64,000 bases of DNA from Oxynema aestuarii AP17. Its GTDB lineage: Bacteria; Cyanobacteriota; Cyanobacteriia; Cyanobacteriales; Laspinemataceae. Positions 17,951-26,657 of this stretch are shown here, one piece after another. The translations under genes and the position numbers were made by a program. Location of the stretch: contig NZ_CP051167.1 in assembly GCF_012295525.1 (NCBI RefSeq), positions 3,100,001-3,164,000 on the forward strand, read 5' to 3'. Position 1 is the stretch's first letter; each line of letters begins with the position of its first letter. Under the pieces are notes generated by a model, which searched no databases, was not told where the DNA came from, and saw nothing but the letters and a program-made list of their open reading frames with translations.

Positions 17951-18730
17951 TTAGCGATAGCGGGTCAGTTGTATGCGATAGCGTCCTTTTTTGGTGACTT
18001 GCACTTCGCCGACTTCGAGGCGACCTTTCCCGCGAATCGCGATTAAATCCTCCGGTTTTACGGTGTAACTGCTTTGAGTGACTTCTTTCCAGTTCACCCG
18101 TACATCTCCGGCGCCGATCGCATCTGCCATTTTACTGCGCGACATCCCAAATCCGGCGGAGGCGATCGCGTCGAGACGCATGGACGCTTCTACGGTGGTC
18201 ATTTCTTTCTTTTTCGGTTCGCGAACCTTGAGCTCGTCGAGGGCGATCGCCCGGGTCTTCACCGGAACCGATCGCACTTGCGTTAAGTTCATTTCCAGAA
18301 ACTCCACCATCTCGGGAACCACGATCGCCTGGGCCCCGCGTTCTCCCTGGACGAGAATATCCCCGGTTTTATCCCGGACGATTCCGGTCCCGAGGATCGA
18401 CCCGAGAAAGTCGCGGTGGGTGGCGGTATCGAACAGGAAGTTTCCGGCAATTTCGAGTACCGCGATCGGGACTTGGGCAGACTCTAGGGGGAGTTCGGCG
18501 CGGGCGATCGCCAATCGTTGCCGTTCCGCCTGGGGATAGCCCCCCCACGCCACGCTATGCACTTCGGTGAGGCGTTTGAGAACCTGTTGGCTTTCGATCG
18601 CCTCCAACGGCGAGAGAAAGTCCGTAACCACGACCTCCCAGGTTTTCAACGCCCGTTCGCAATCGTCCACCACCCGGGCGATCGTTTCGCGACTTTCAAT
18701 TCCTTTTAACAGGTCTTCTTTCGGCAGCAT
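17951..18730 (-). CDS. Photosystem II S4-domain (YlmH-like) RNA-binding protein
   Basis: The protein has 259 residues from the ATG at 18730; a TTG at 18751 would add seven residues. The N-terminal two-thirds (LPKEDLLKGIESRETIARVVDDCERALKTWEVVVTDF, then the LAIARAELP and GNFLFDTATHRDFLGSILG regions) matches the YlmH-type fold. The C-terminal S4 domain (about 180-245) has MRLDAIASAGFGMSRSKMADAIGAGDVRVNW, the RNA-binding pattern. Cyanobacterial and plastid members are annotated as photosystem II S4 proteins, while the related YlmH of Gram-positive bacteria acts in cell division and ribosome rescue, so a link to photosystem II is by family name rather than by proof. Gene position gives no further clue. 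Confidence 0.87.
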   Translation of the reverse strand: MLPKEDLLKGIESRETIARVVDDCERALKTWEVVVTDFLSPLEAIESQQVLKRLTEVHSVAWGGYPQAERQRLAIARAELPLESAQVPIAVLEIAGNFLFDTATHRDFLGSILGTGIVRDKTGDILVQGERGAQAIVVPEMVEFLEMNLTQVRSVPVKTRAIALDELKVREPKKKEMTTVEASMRLDAIASAGFGMSRSKMADAIGAGDVRVNWKEVTQSSYTVKPEDLIAIRGKGRLEVGEVQVTKKGRYRIQLTRYR

Positions 18731-19001
18731 CCTAGCGACGTTTTCCCTCAAATACTGCTGTTATTCTATCGTTTTTATCCCAATTTCTTCGGGGCGTTAC
18801 AGGTAAGGCGCGCATCCACGGCCCCCGTTCACCTCGGAGTCCATCCATCCTATCTCCCGAACCCCTCGCGACCGTTCTCCCACAACCTTTCCTCGGACGA
18901 GACGGCGCGATCGCCGAACCCGCTCACGCTTTTCCCTCAAAATAAGCTACATTTTAGAATTATTTCTTTTCGCCTCAAAAGGAGAGGATATTCCCTCATT
19001 T

Positions 19002-19607
19002 ATGGACGCGCAAATTATCCACGATCTTGTAGCGTTATACCGGGAAATTGACGAAAAAACCGCTTCCCTTGCGGAACAAACGGGTTTACAATGTCCTTCG
19101 GGATGCGGTCGTTGTTGTGAAAATCCCGAAGTAGAAACCACGGTTTTGGAAGTGATTCCCCTCGCTTTGGAACTCTGGAAACGGGGAGAAGCCAGCCAGT
19201 GGCTCGCCAAAATCGAGGCCGTCGAAGCACGGGGGGCTTGTGTCTTTTACGCCCCCGATCCTTTCATCCCCGAAAACGGGCGCTGTTCGGTCTATCAATG
19301 GCGACCGAGTTTGTGCCGTTTGTTCGCTTTTGCAACGGTGAAAAACAAGCATGGCGAACCGGAACTCGCCGCCTGCGTCCGCCACAAACAGACGAACCCG
19401 GAAGCGGTAAACCGCGCCCGAATGGCGATCGCCAATGGCTTGAGTGCGGCCAATTTTGGCGAAATTTCCGCTCGCCTTGCCGATCTCGACCCCGGACTGG
19501 GAACCCGGTTATTACCGATTAACCAAGCGATGAAAGAAGCGTTACACCGGGTCGGTTTAATTGCCCAACTGCTCGACGATTTCGGCGACGGCGATCGGGC
19601 GGCGTAA
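19002..19607 (+). CDS. YkgJ-type Fe-S/Zn cysteine-cluster protein
   Basis: The 201-residue cytoplasmic protein has the YkgJ-family cysteine cluster near the N-terminus (CPSGCGRCCENP, about residues 31-42) and further cysteines at GACVFYAP, GRCSVYQWRPSLCRLF and AACVRH. The motif C-x3-C-x2-CC followed by CxxYxxRPxxCR is the family signature and is thought to bind a metal or iron-sulphur cluster; the biochemical role is not known. The C-terminal third is helical with no motif. It is convergent with lon, with a hairpin repeat in the gap at 19643-19659. Confidence 0.85.
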   Translation: MDAQIIHDLVALYREIDEKTASLAEQTGLQCPSGCGRCCENPEVETTVLEVIPLALELWKRGEASQWLAKIEAVEARGACVFYAPDPFIPENGRCSVYQWRPSLCRLFAFATVKNKHGEPELAACVRHKQTNPEAVNRARMAIANGLSAANFGEISARLADLDPGLGTRLLPINQAMKEALHRVGLIAQLLDDFGDGDRAA

Positions 19608-19642
19608 TTCGGTTGAAATCCCGGTAGTAAAATCCCAGTAGG

Positions 19643-19659
19643 GCGGGCATCTTGCCCGC
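19643..19659. repeat. Dispersed GCGGGCA hairpin repeat, copy 2
   Basis: GCGGGCA and TGCCCGC form a perfect 7-bp stem with loop TCT, followed by GCGCCTCTCCC. It lies between the convergent YkgJ-like and lon genes and is the better preserved partner of the copy at 5551-5567. It could serve as a transcription end. Confidence 0.6.
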
Positions 19660-19694
19660 GCCTCTCCCGCGAATTTCTAACATCAATCCCCAAA

Positions 19695-22190
19695 TTAATT
19701 CGGCAGAGGTTCGGCAGTTTTCGAGTTGGGATTGGCTTTCGATTCCTGCAAAGCTTGGGCTAAAATTTCTTCAATGCGATCGCACGCCACTAACTCGATA
19801 ACTTCGCGCACGTCTTCGGGAATGTCCACTGCATCTTTTTGATTGCGACGGGGAATTAAAACCCGGGTTACTCCGGCGCGATGGGCGGCCAAGACTTTCT
19901 CACGTAACCCCCCGATCGGTAACACTTCCCCACTCAAGTTAATCTCTCCGGTCATCGCCGTATCGGTCCGGGTGGGTTGCTGCATCAACAACGAGGCGAT
20001 CGCCGCGACCATGGTCACCCCGGCGGACGGTCCGTCTTTGGGAATCGCCCCCGCCGGGACGTGCAGGTGCAAGCCGTTTTCTTTGAAGGTCTTGGAGTCG
20101 ATGCCCAAGGTAGCCGCATTCGACCACACGTAAGCTCGCGCTAAGTGCGCCGACTCTTGCATCACTTTACCTAATTGTCCGGTAATTGTGAGATCTTTCC
20201 CTTCGGGTAACAAAGCCGCCTCGATGAATAAGATTTCGCCCCCTTGCAAGGTCCAGGCCAATCCGGTAGCGATTCCGGGTTTGCGCCGATCGCGGATTTC
20301 TTCCCCCAGGAACTGCGCCGGACCGAGCAAGGTTTCCAGTCGGTCGGCGGTGACGGTCATCGGTTCGCTGTCGCCGTTGGCGTAACGTACCGCCACTTTA
20401 CGACAGAGGGCGCCGATCTGCTGTTCCAGTTTGCGCACTCCCGCCTCGCGGGTGTAGTGGGCGATCGTCTCGCTGAGGGTTTCTTCGGGCAGAATCAGGG
20501 CGTCTGGGGGCAGTCCGGCTTTTTCGATCTGGCGCGGTAACAAGTATTCCCGGGCGATCGCCCGTTTCTCCCGTTCGGAATAGCCGGATAACTCGATAAT
20601 TTCGAGGCGATCGAGTAACGGTGGCGGCACTTTCGATAGATCGTTCGCCGTCCCGATAAAAAAGACTTGAGATAAATCAAAATCGAGATCTAAATATAAA
20701 TCCCGAAAACTATAATTCTGTTGCGGGTCGAGAATTTCTAACAGCACCGACGCCGGATCGCCGCGATAATCCATGCCGACTTTATCGAGTTCGTCGAGCA
20801 TAATCACCGGGTTGTTCACCCCGGCCCGATGCAGGGCTTGCACGATGCGTCCGGGCATGGCGCCGATGTAGGTACGGCGGTGGCCGCGCAATTCGGCTTC
20901 GTCGCGCAAGCCACCCAAACTCAAGCGCTCGAAGGGGCGCCCCAGGGCGCGGGCGATCGACCGCCCGAGGCTGGTTTTGCCGACTCCTGGCGGTCCGGTA
21001 AAACACAGGGCCGTTCCGACGCTGTAGCGTTCTCTCTGGTGGCTGCTATCCCTGTCCTCGGTGGAGGGATCCTCGGTGGCGCGCGCCACTTGCTTGAGTT
21101 TGAAGGTCGCCAGATGTTCGACGATCCGATCTTTAATGGGGGTTAAATCGTGGTGGTCCGCATCGAGGACGGCGCGGGCGTTATCTAAATCTAAGTTATC
21201 TTCGACGGTACGATTCCAGGGCATTTCGAGCAGCCAGTCGAGATAGGTGCGGATGACCCCACCTTCGGCGGAGGCGCTGCCGATGCGCTCCAGGCGCGCC
21301 AGTTCTCGTTTGGCTTGTTTGGCGGCGCTTTCGGGGAGTTTGCTCTCTTTGAGGCGCGATCGCAACTCCTCGACTTCCTGACGGTCTGGGTCGCCGTCGC
21401 CGAGTTCTTCTTGAATCTTTTTGAGTTGTTCGCGCAGAATATATTCCCGTTGTTTTTGGTCGATTTCTTTTTTGGTTTCCCCGAGGATTTCCCGCCGCAG
21501 GCGCATGACTTCCATTTCGCTTTGCAAGTTCGCCAAAACTCGCCGCATCAGGGTTTCTAAGTCGTTTTCTTCTAAAACGGCTTGCATCTGCTCGATTTCT
21601 TGCTGTAGCAAAATGCAACTTTGATAGGCCAGTTGGATCGGGTCGTCGGCGTTGAGCAGGATCGAGAGGACTTCATCGGGAAAGTTGGGATTGAGGGAAG
21701 CGGCTTCTCGCCACAGGGATTGCAATGCTCCGGTCAAGGCGTCGAGGGTGGCCCGTTCCATGCCGCGATCGATCGCCCCTTCTACGCTCAAGGCGGGTAG
21801 GGTCTGAAAACGCACTTCGTAAGTCGGATCGCGCTGTAGCAGTTCTTCGAGGCGGACTCGCTCCTGCCCTTCGACGATCAACTGCAACGGTCCGAGGGGG
21901 AGGCGGATGGTCCGTTGGACGACGGCTAAGGTGGCAATGGGATAGAGACTGTCGAGGTTTTCAATTTCCCGATGCGGGTCTTCGTCCAACAGCCGCGCGA
22001 TTTCCGGGCGCACGGAGGCGACGACCAGTTCTCGGGTTGGGGTCAATAGGGTGGCTTCGGCAACCGCAACCGAACGGGGTCGCCCCGCGACAATCGGTAG
22101 GGTAATCCCCGGTAGTAAGATGATGTTGCGTAAGGGAAAGAGCAATCCGGTTTTTACCGATCGCTCGATTTGCGAAGAAATGGGTGCCAC
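19695..22190 (-). CDS. lon: ATP-dependent Lon protease
   Basis: The 831-residue protease degrades misfolded and regulatory proteins. Start is GTG at 22190, with GGAGGG about 11 bases upstream. The N-terminal LON substrate domain (about 14-205) begins LLFPLRNIILLPG. A coiled-coil (about 215-300) is followed by the AAA+ module with Walker A GPPGVGKTSLGRSIA, Walker B VIMLDELDK and the GTANDL sensor region. The C-terminal protease domain has the catalytic serine in DGPSAGVTM and the lysine in GGLREKVLAAHRAG. Length fits bacterial LonA. It starts 32 bp after a host-attachment-like gene on the same strand, suggesting one transcript. LonA is, to my knowledge, not universal in cyanobacteria, so its presence is a trait worth noting. 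Confidence 0.95.
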   Translation of the reverse strand: MAPISSQIERSVKTGLLFPLRNIILLPGITLPIVAGRPRSVAVAEATLLTPTRELVVASVRPEIARLLDEDPHREIENLDSLYPIATLAVVQRTIRLPLGPLQLIVEGQERVRLEELLQRDPTYEVRFQTLPALSVEGAIDRGMERATLDALTGALQSLWREAASLNPNFPDEVLSILLNADDPIQLAYQSCILLQQEIEQMQAVLEENDLETLMRRVLANLQSEMEVMRLRREILGETKKEIDQKQREYILREQLKKIQEELGDGDPDRQEVEELRSRLKESKLPESAAKQAKRELARLERIGSASAEGGVIRTYLDWLLEMPWNRTVEDNLDLDNARAVLDADHHDLTPIKDRIVEHLATFKLKQVARATEDPSTEDRDSSHQRERYSVGTALCFTGPPGVGKTSLGRSIARALGRPFERLSLGGLRDEAELRGHRRTYIGAMPGRIVQALHRAGVNNPVIMLDELDKVGMDYRGDPASVLLEILDPQQNYSFRDLYLDLDFDLSQVFFIGTANDLSKVPPPLLDRLEIIELSGYSEREKRAIAREYLLPRQIEKAGLPPDALILPEETLSETIAHYTREAGVRKLEQQIGALCRKVAVRYANGDSEPMTVTADRLETLLGPAQFLGEEIRDRRKPGIATGLAWTLQGGEILFIEAALLPEGKDLTITGQLGKVMQESAHLARAYVWSNAATLGIDSKTFKENGLHLHVPAGAIPKDGPSAGVTMVAAIASLLMQQPTRTDTAMTGEINLSGEVLPIGGLREKVLAAHRAGVTRVLIPRRNQKDAVDIPEDVREVIELVACDRIEEILAQALQESKANPNSKTAEPLPN

Positions 22191-22222
22191 GTCAATCGAT
22201 CCCTCCCCCGAACCGAACTCTT

Positions 22223-22717
22223 TTAACTCGAAACGTTTTTGCGTGCGGGCAGTAGGGCTTTACTGGATAAATACTCGTGCAGGTCTAAGGGTTTGAGTTT
22301 GGATAAGTCTTTGGCCAGTTCGTCAATTTGCACGCCGTTGACTGACTGGGCATTTAAGGCGTCGCGCACGAAACCGAGGATTTGCGGTTCGGCGACCAAG
22401 ACCAGCCGACTCGCTTGATGTCCGTTTTTTAATTGGGCGATTTCTTCGGCGATCGCTCCGGCAAATCGCCGCCCGAATTCCCCGAGGTGACTGTCGCGGC
22501 GATCGTCGTAACCGTGCGCTTGATTGCCCGCGCCTCGGTTGCGTCCGGTTTTGACATTCGCCCACAACTCTTTCCCGGCTAATTCTTTCGCCGGGTTGAC
22601 CATATCTCCGCGCTCGATTAAGTTCGGCCCGGATTCGTATTCGGGGACTTCCGCTTGTTCTAAGGTGAAAAATCGCGCTCTAGTTCCGTCAATTACAGCA
22701 ACGAGAAATTGACTCAT
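22223..22717 (-). CDS. Host-attachment-like protein (AtsE/baeRF-related)
   Basis: The protein has 164 residues from the ATG at 22717, chosen because SQFLVAVIDGTRARFF is the family's usual opening and GAGAAAG precedes it; a start at 22753 would add 12 unrelated residues. It has the pattern of the bacterial host-attachment protein family: VAVIDGTRARFFTLEQ near the N-terminus, a basic GRNRGAGNQAHGYDDRRDSHLGEFGRRFAG loop, LVLVAEPQILGFVRDAL, and a C-terminal LDLHEYLSSKAL. The family is related to the archaeo-eukaryotic release factor fold. The founding name comes from plant-associated bacteria and says little about cyanobacteria. Placed 32 bp before lon, it may work in protein quality control or ribosome rescue (inference). 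Confidence 0.75.
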   Translation of the reverse strand: MSQFLVAVIDGTRARFFTLEQAEVPEYESGPNLIERGDMVNPAKELAGKELWANVKTGRNRGAGNQAHGYDDRRDSHLGEFGRRFAGAIAEEIAQLKNGHQASRLVLVAEPQILGFVRDALNAQSVNGVQIDELAKDLSKLKPLDLHEYLSSKALLPARKNVSS

Positions 22718-22816
22718 GAGCTTTCTCAACCCTCCCTTGTTGTTCGCTTCCAAATTTGATTTTGTCTTGCCCGAACTCCGGCTTTTTCAGTCTCGCGATT
22801 CTCCTGCGCAGATGCG

Positions 22817-22836
22817 ACCCGATCGCCGGGTTTTTT
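22817..22836 (+). terminator. Hairpin with T tract beside the TnpB right end
   Basis: ACCCG and CGGGT flank a 5-base loop and run into TTTTTT, the form of an intrinsic terminator on the plus strand. No plus-strand gene ends here. The TnpB element abuts it, so it may be part of the original target site. Confidence 0.35.
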
Positions 22837-22837
22837 C

Positions 22838-22875
22838 GTGAACTACCGCTATTGAATCAAAGATTATAATAGCGG
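22838..22875 (-). mobile_element. Right-end hairpin of intact TnpB element
   Basis: CCGCTATT (22846-22853) and AATAGCGG (22868-22875) form a perfect 8-bp stem. Read on the minus strand the loop contains TAATCTTTGATTC, including the tnpB stop codon, and is followed by GTAGTTCAC. In IS200/IS605-family elements this region is both the right end for transposition and the 3' end of the guide RNA (omega RNA), whose guide would begin just beyond it. Confidence 0.7.
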
Positions 22876-24053
22876 CTTCCCTCTTCACTGGGGACTGCGC
22901 TAGATAGAACTGAAGTTCTACCCCCTCGTCTTACATCCCCTCCAAGGGCAGTAGAGCGAGTTCCTAACTCTAATATCCGTAAGCCTTCATTTTTGAGATT
23001 GATGGCGGCATTGATATCCCTGTCATGATGGGTTTGGCAATGTTCGCAAGTCCAGCTTCTCGCATCAAGAGACAAGCTTTTGATTTGATTGAGACATACA
23101 TGGCAGGTTTTAGAAGAAGGAAAAAATCGATCGACTTCTAGATAAACTTTTCCTTCTGATTCAGCCTTGTACTTCAACATCGTACAAAACATCCCCCAAC
23201 CGACATCACTAATCGCTTTGGCGAGTTGGTGATGGCGAAACATGCCTTTGACGTTGAGATTCTCGACCACAATCACTTGGTTTTCGTTCACTATCTTACG
23301 GGATAGCTTGTGGAGAAAATCTTCACGACAGCGACTTATTTTGGCGTGAATCTTAGCAACTTTTACCCGCGATTTATTGCGGTTGTTGCTGCCTTTCCTT
23401 TTTCGAGCATGTTTTTGCTGTTTTCTTTTTAGGTTGCGCGCGTGTTTATCAAAATACTTGGGATTATTGTATTTCGACCCCTCACTGGTAATCGCAAAAT
23501 CGGTCAGCCCTAAATCAATGCCAATTGCTTTTCCTTCAGTTGAGAGAAGGGGAGGTTCTTTTTTACCCTCTACCAAAACTGAAGCATAATATTTACCATC
23601 TGGATTTTTGGAGAGGGTTACAGTTTTGATTTTTCCCTCAAAACTTCGATGCTGACGACAACGCACTAACCCAACTTTAGGCAGTTTGATGTAATTTCCC
23701 TCAAACTTAACATTTTGAGGATAACTGATAGATTGCCTTCCCTGCTTGGATTTAAATCGGGGTAATTTTGCCCGTTTCTCAAAGAAGTTTCGATAAGCGG
23801 TCGATAAGTTCAACGCCACGACTTGCAAGCATTGGGAATAGACATCTTCTTTAAGCCAAGGGTATTCCTGTTTGAGGGCAGGTAATAATCCCTGAAGATA
23901 ACCCCTTGACAAGCCTTTTCCGGTCGCTCGATAAGTCTCTTGGCACAAATTTAACGCATAGTTCCAATACCAACGACAGCAACCAAAGCTCTTGGCTAAA
24001 GTCGCTTGTTGCTCGGGGGTTGGATAGATGCGGTATTTGTACGCCTTGAACAT
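22857..24053 (-). CDS. tnpB: Stand-alone TnpB (IS1341-type) RNA-guided nuclease
   Basis: The 398-residue protein is intact. The N-terminal helix-turn-helix region opens MFKAYKYRIYPTPEQQATLAK. The RuvC-like nuclease motifs are complete: Asp180 in AIGIDLGLTDFAI, Glu264 in VIVVENLNVKGM and the DRD at 344-346 in HHDRDINAAIN. The zinc finger cysteines are 317, 320, 336 and 339. TnpB proteins are RNA-guided DNA endonucleases that help retain IS200/IS605 elements; this one has no tnpA beside it. The C-terminal 40 residues (GTRSTALGGDVRRGG onward) are low in conserved pattern because that DNA also encodes the guide-RNA scaffold. GC content is lower than that of the neighbours and HIP1 octamers are almost absent, in line with recent arrival. 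Confidence 0.93.
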   Translation of the reverse strand: MFKAYKYRIYPTPEQQATLAKSFGCCRWYWNYALNLCQETYRATGKGLSRGYLQGLLPALKQEYPWLKEDVYSQCLQVVALNLSTAYRNFFEKRAKLPRFKSKQGRQSISYPQNVKFEGNYIKLPKVGLVRCRQHRSFEGKIKTVTLSKNPDGKYYASVLVEGKKEPPLLSTEGKAIGIDLGLTDFAITSEGSKYNNPKYFDKHARNLKRKQQKHARKRKGSNNRNKSRVKVAKIHAKISRCREDFLHKLSRKIVNENQVIVVENLNVKGMFRHHQLAKAISDVGWGMFCTMLKYKAESEGKVYLEVDRFFPSSKTCHVCLNQIKSLSLDARSWTCEHCQTHHDRDINAAINLKNEGLRILELGTRSTALGGDVRRGGRTSVLSSAVPSEEGSRYYNL

Positions 24054-24586
24054 TATCGCCGATATAGCCAGATGATAAGATTATCACTGATTTGCCGAAG
24101 AGTCGCTTTCATCCCACGATTCACCTTCGGTAGAATCGGGGAATTCCCGCTCCCATTGTTAAAAAGGTCGTCTTTACTCTGAGGGCGATCGCCGGGAAAA
24201 CGACTCGGACAACAAAAGCCGCCCCCGTCTCCAACCGAGCAGGTTTCTAGATAACAAAAAGCACCCCCCATTTGGGCTGCTTCCGATCTCGATAGAGGGA
24301 AAATAGCGATCGCGATCGCCAGTCAATTAAAACAGGAGTTTGGGTCTTTTTGATGAAAAAATTACAATAATAGAGGAACTTGTTCTGTTATTGTCGTGAT
24401 TTCATTATAATCCCTTCTTGGAGGCGGGGATCGTCGAGGCTTAATTTGTTCATAATATTTAACCTTTCTAATCATTAAAGGTCGCACCTCTCGACGTTCG
24501 CCAATCGCCCCTCACGTTAACAAATCCCGCTCCCTCCCTCCATTTCCAAAATCTCAAATCTTAAATCTTAAATCTTAAATCTCAAA
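24054..24586. other. Intergenic region upstream of tnpB
   Basis: No convincing gene. TGATAA and TTATCA form a short palindrome at 24073-24086 just upstream of tnpB and may be part of its left end. An open frame on the minus strand here (24053-24271) has no resemblance to TnpA. The right half has AT-rich stretches and ends in the heptamer repeat at 24548-24586. Confidence 0.5.
24548..24586. repeat. AAATCTT heptamer repeat abutting a start codon
   Basis: Three exact AAATCTT units are flanked on each side by AAATCTC. The array ends at the ATG at 24587 and occupies the place of a ribosome-binding site. Confidence 0.8.
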
Positions 24587-25345
24587 ATGCCGCGACTTCA
24601 GCTTCCCGACTGTCCCAACGTCAGCCTCGTGGCGTTCTACGGCGATAAACCCCCCGAATTGAGCGCCACGATCGCCGAACTGCACGAGCGCTTGAGTGCA
24701 TCTCTGTCGGGAAACTTTCACCCCTACCGCCTCGCTCAAATCCACGCCACGGCGATCGGCTGTGAAGGGGTCAAGACCGACGGGGCGATCGTCGGGAAAT
24801 GGTTTTTAGAACGGCGGGAAGAAGTGCGATCGCTAGAGTTGGATAGATTTATACTATATGCCCGCCGCTTTCCCCGAGTTCGGGTGCGCTTCGGCGGTTA
24901 CGATCGCGCCACGGACTACGGCTTTCTCAGTCGCCAGCGCCATCCCGCCGAGCGATCGTTCCAATTCCAAGGGAACCTCGCCGTTTTAGTGGGTTGGATC
25001 GAGGACAATGGCACGTTTCCGGCGACCGTCGATCGATTTCGGCGCGGGGCGCAAGCGTACAATCTCTTACACAAATTTCACGATCGCCCGGAAACATTCG
25101 ACAACGATATATACTTGCGTTTGGGTGGCGTACGGCAGCCCCTCGCCGAGGACGAGCGCGATCGTGTCGAACGAGAGATCCGGGAATTTTTGAGCGCGCG
25201 ACCGCCCGTTGAGGTTCCCCTCACTCCAGAACAGCTCGCCTTCGTCGGCTATCGGGACCTCTGTCTGACCCCGGAAACCACCACGGCGATCGCACTCTCC
25301 CAAGTGCGGGCGATCGATCTCGAAGCCCTTTATCCGGAAATTTGA
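24587..25345 (+). CDS. Uncharacterised cytoplasmic protein
   Basis: The 252-residue product is not firmly recognised. The N-terminal half has alternating strands and helices: VSLVAFYGDKPPELSATIAELHERL, then a HATAIG segment near residue 54. The central part is arginine-rich with FPRVRVRFGGYDRATDYGFLSRQRHPAERSFQFQGNLAVLVGWI, and the C-terminus ends LSQVRAIDLEALYPEI. The HATAIG segment recalls the first HxTx motif of 2H phosphoesterases, but a second HxT/S motif is not evident. There is no signal peptide or membrane helix. It is monocistronic, with a strong hairpin after it at 25394-25440 and the convergent gap1 gene beyond. Many HIP1 cores suggest a resident gene. Confidence 0.7.
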   Translation: MPRLQLPDCPNVSLVAFYGDKPPELSATIAELHERLSASLSGNFHPYRLAQIHATAIGCEGVKTDGAIVGKWFLERREEVRSLELDRFILYARRFPRVRVRFGGYDRATDYGFLSRQRHPAERSFQFQGNLAVLVGWIEDNGTFPATVDRFRRGAQAYNLLHKFHDRPETFDNDIYLRLGGVRQPLAEDERDRVEREIREFLSARPPVEVPLTPEQLAFVGYRDLCLTPETTTAIALSQVRAIDLEALYPEI

Positions 25346-25393
25346 CCCATTCGGGATCCAAGCCGAAAACAACATCAAACCCGATTGACCGAT

Positions 25394-25440
25394 AGCGAGC
25401 GATCGCCCCGCTTCTCGTGCGGTAGGGGCGATCGCTCGCT
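25394..25440. terminator. Long hairpin between convergent genes
   Basis: Perfect 16-bp arms, AGCGAGCGATCGCCCC and GGGGCGATCGCTCGCT, flank a 15-base loop. It lies between the ends of the gene at 24587-25345 and the convergent gap1 gene. It lacks a long T tract; a bidirectional terminator or a cruciform repeat built on HIP1 are both possible. Confidence 0.6.
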
Positions 25441-25465
25441 CAGGGGTGACTGGAAAAAATCGAGC

Positions 25466-26503
<1,038 letters not shown>

Positions 26504-26605
26504 TCAAGGTAAACTTCTTTGACAATACAATCATCACTTCTAGGGATTCGTCTATCCCCCAAGTGAGGGAAACCCTTATCTGTGGGACTCTAACGAACGG
26601 TAGAG

Positions 26606-26640
26606 GGGGTCTAAAGGGCTTTAGGAAACTTTTAGACCCC
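26606..26640. terminator. Hairpin between pckA and gap1
   Basis: GGGGTCTAAA and TTTAGACCCC form a perfect 10-bp stem with a 15-base loop, 18 bp after the pckA stop. No T tract follows on the minus strand. It may stabilise or end the pckA message and separate it from gap1. Confidence 0.5.
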
Positions 26641-26657
26641 AACGGTTCCGAGGGCGC

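Noticed and set aside
24053-24271. Possible tnpA remnant upstream of tnpB
   Set aside because: No Y1 transposase motif (HUH or catalytic tyrosine) can be seen.
24587-25345. 2H phosphoesterase / RNA ligase-like protein
   Set aside because: Only one HxTx-like motif is present; the second is not evident.
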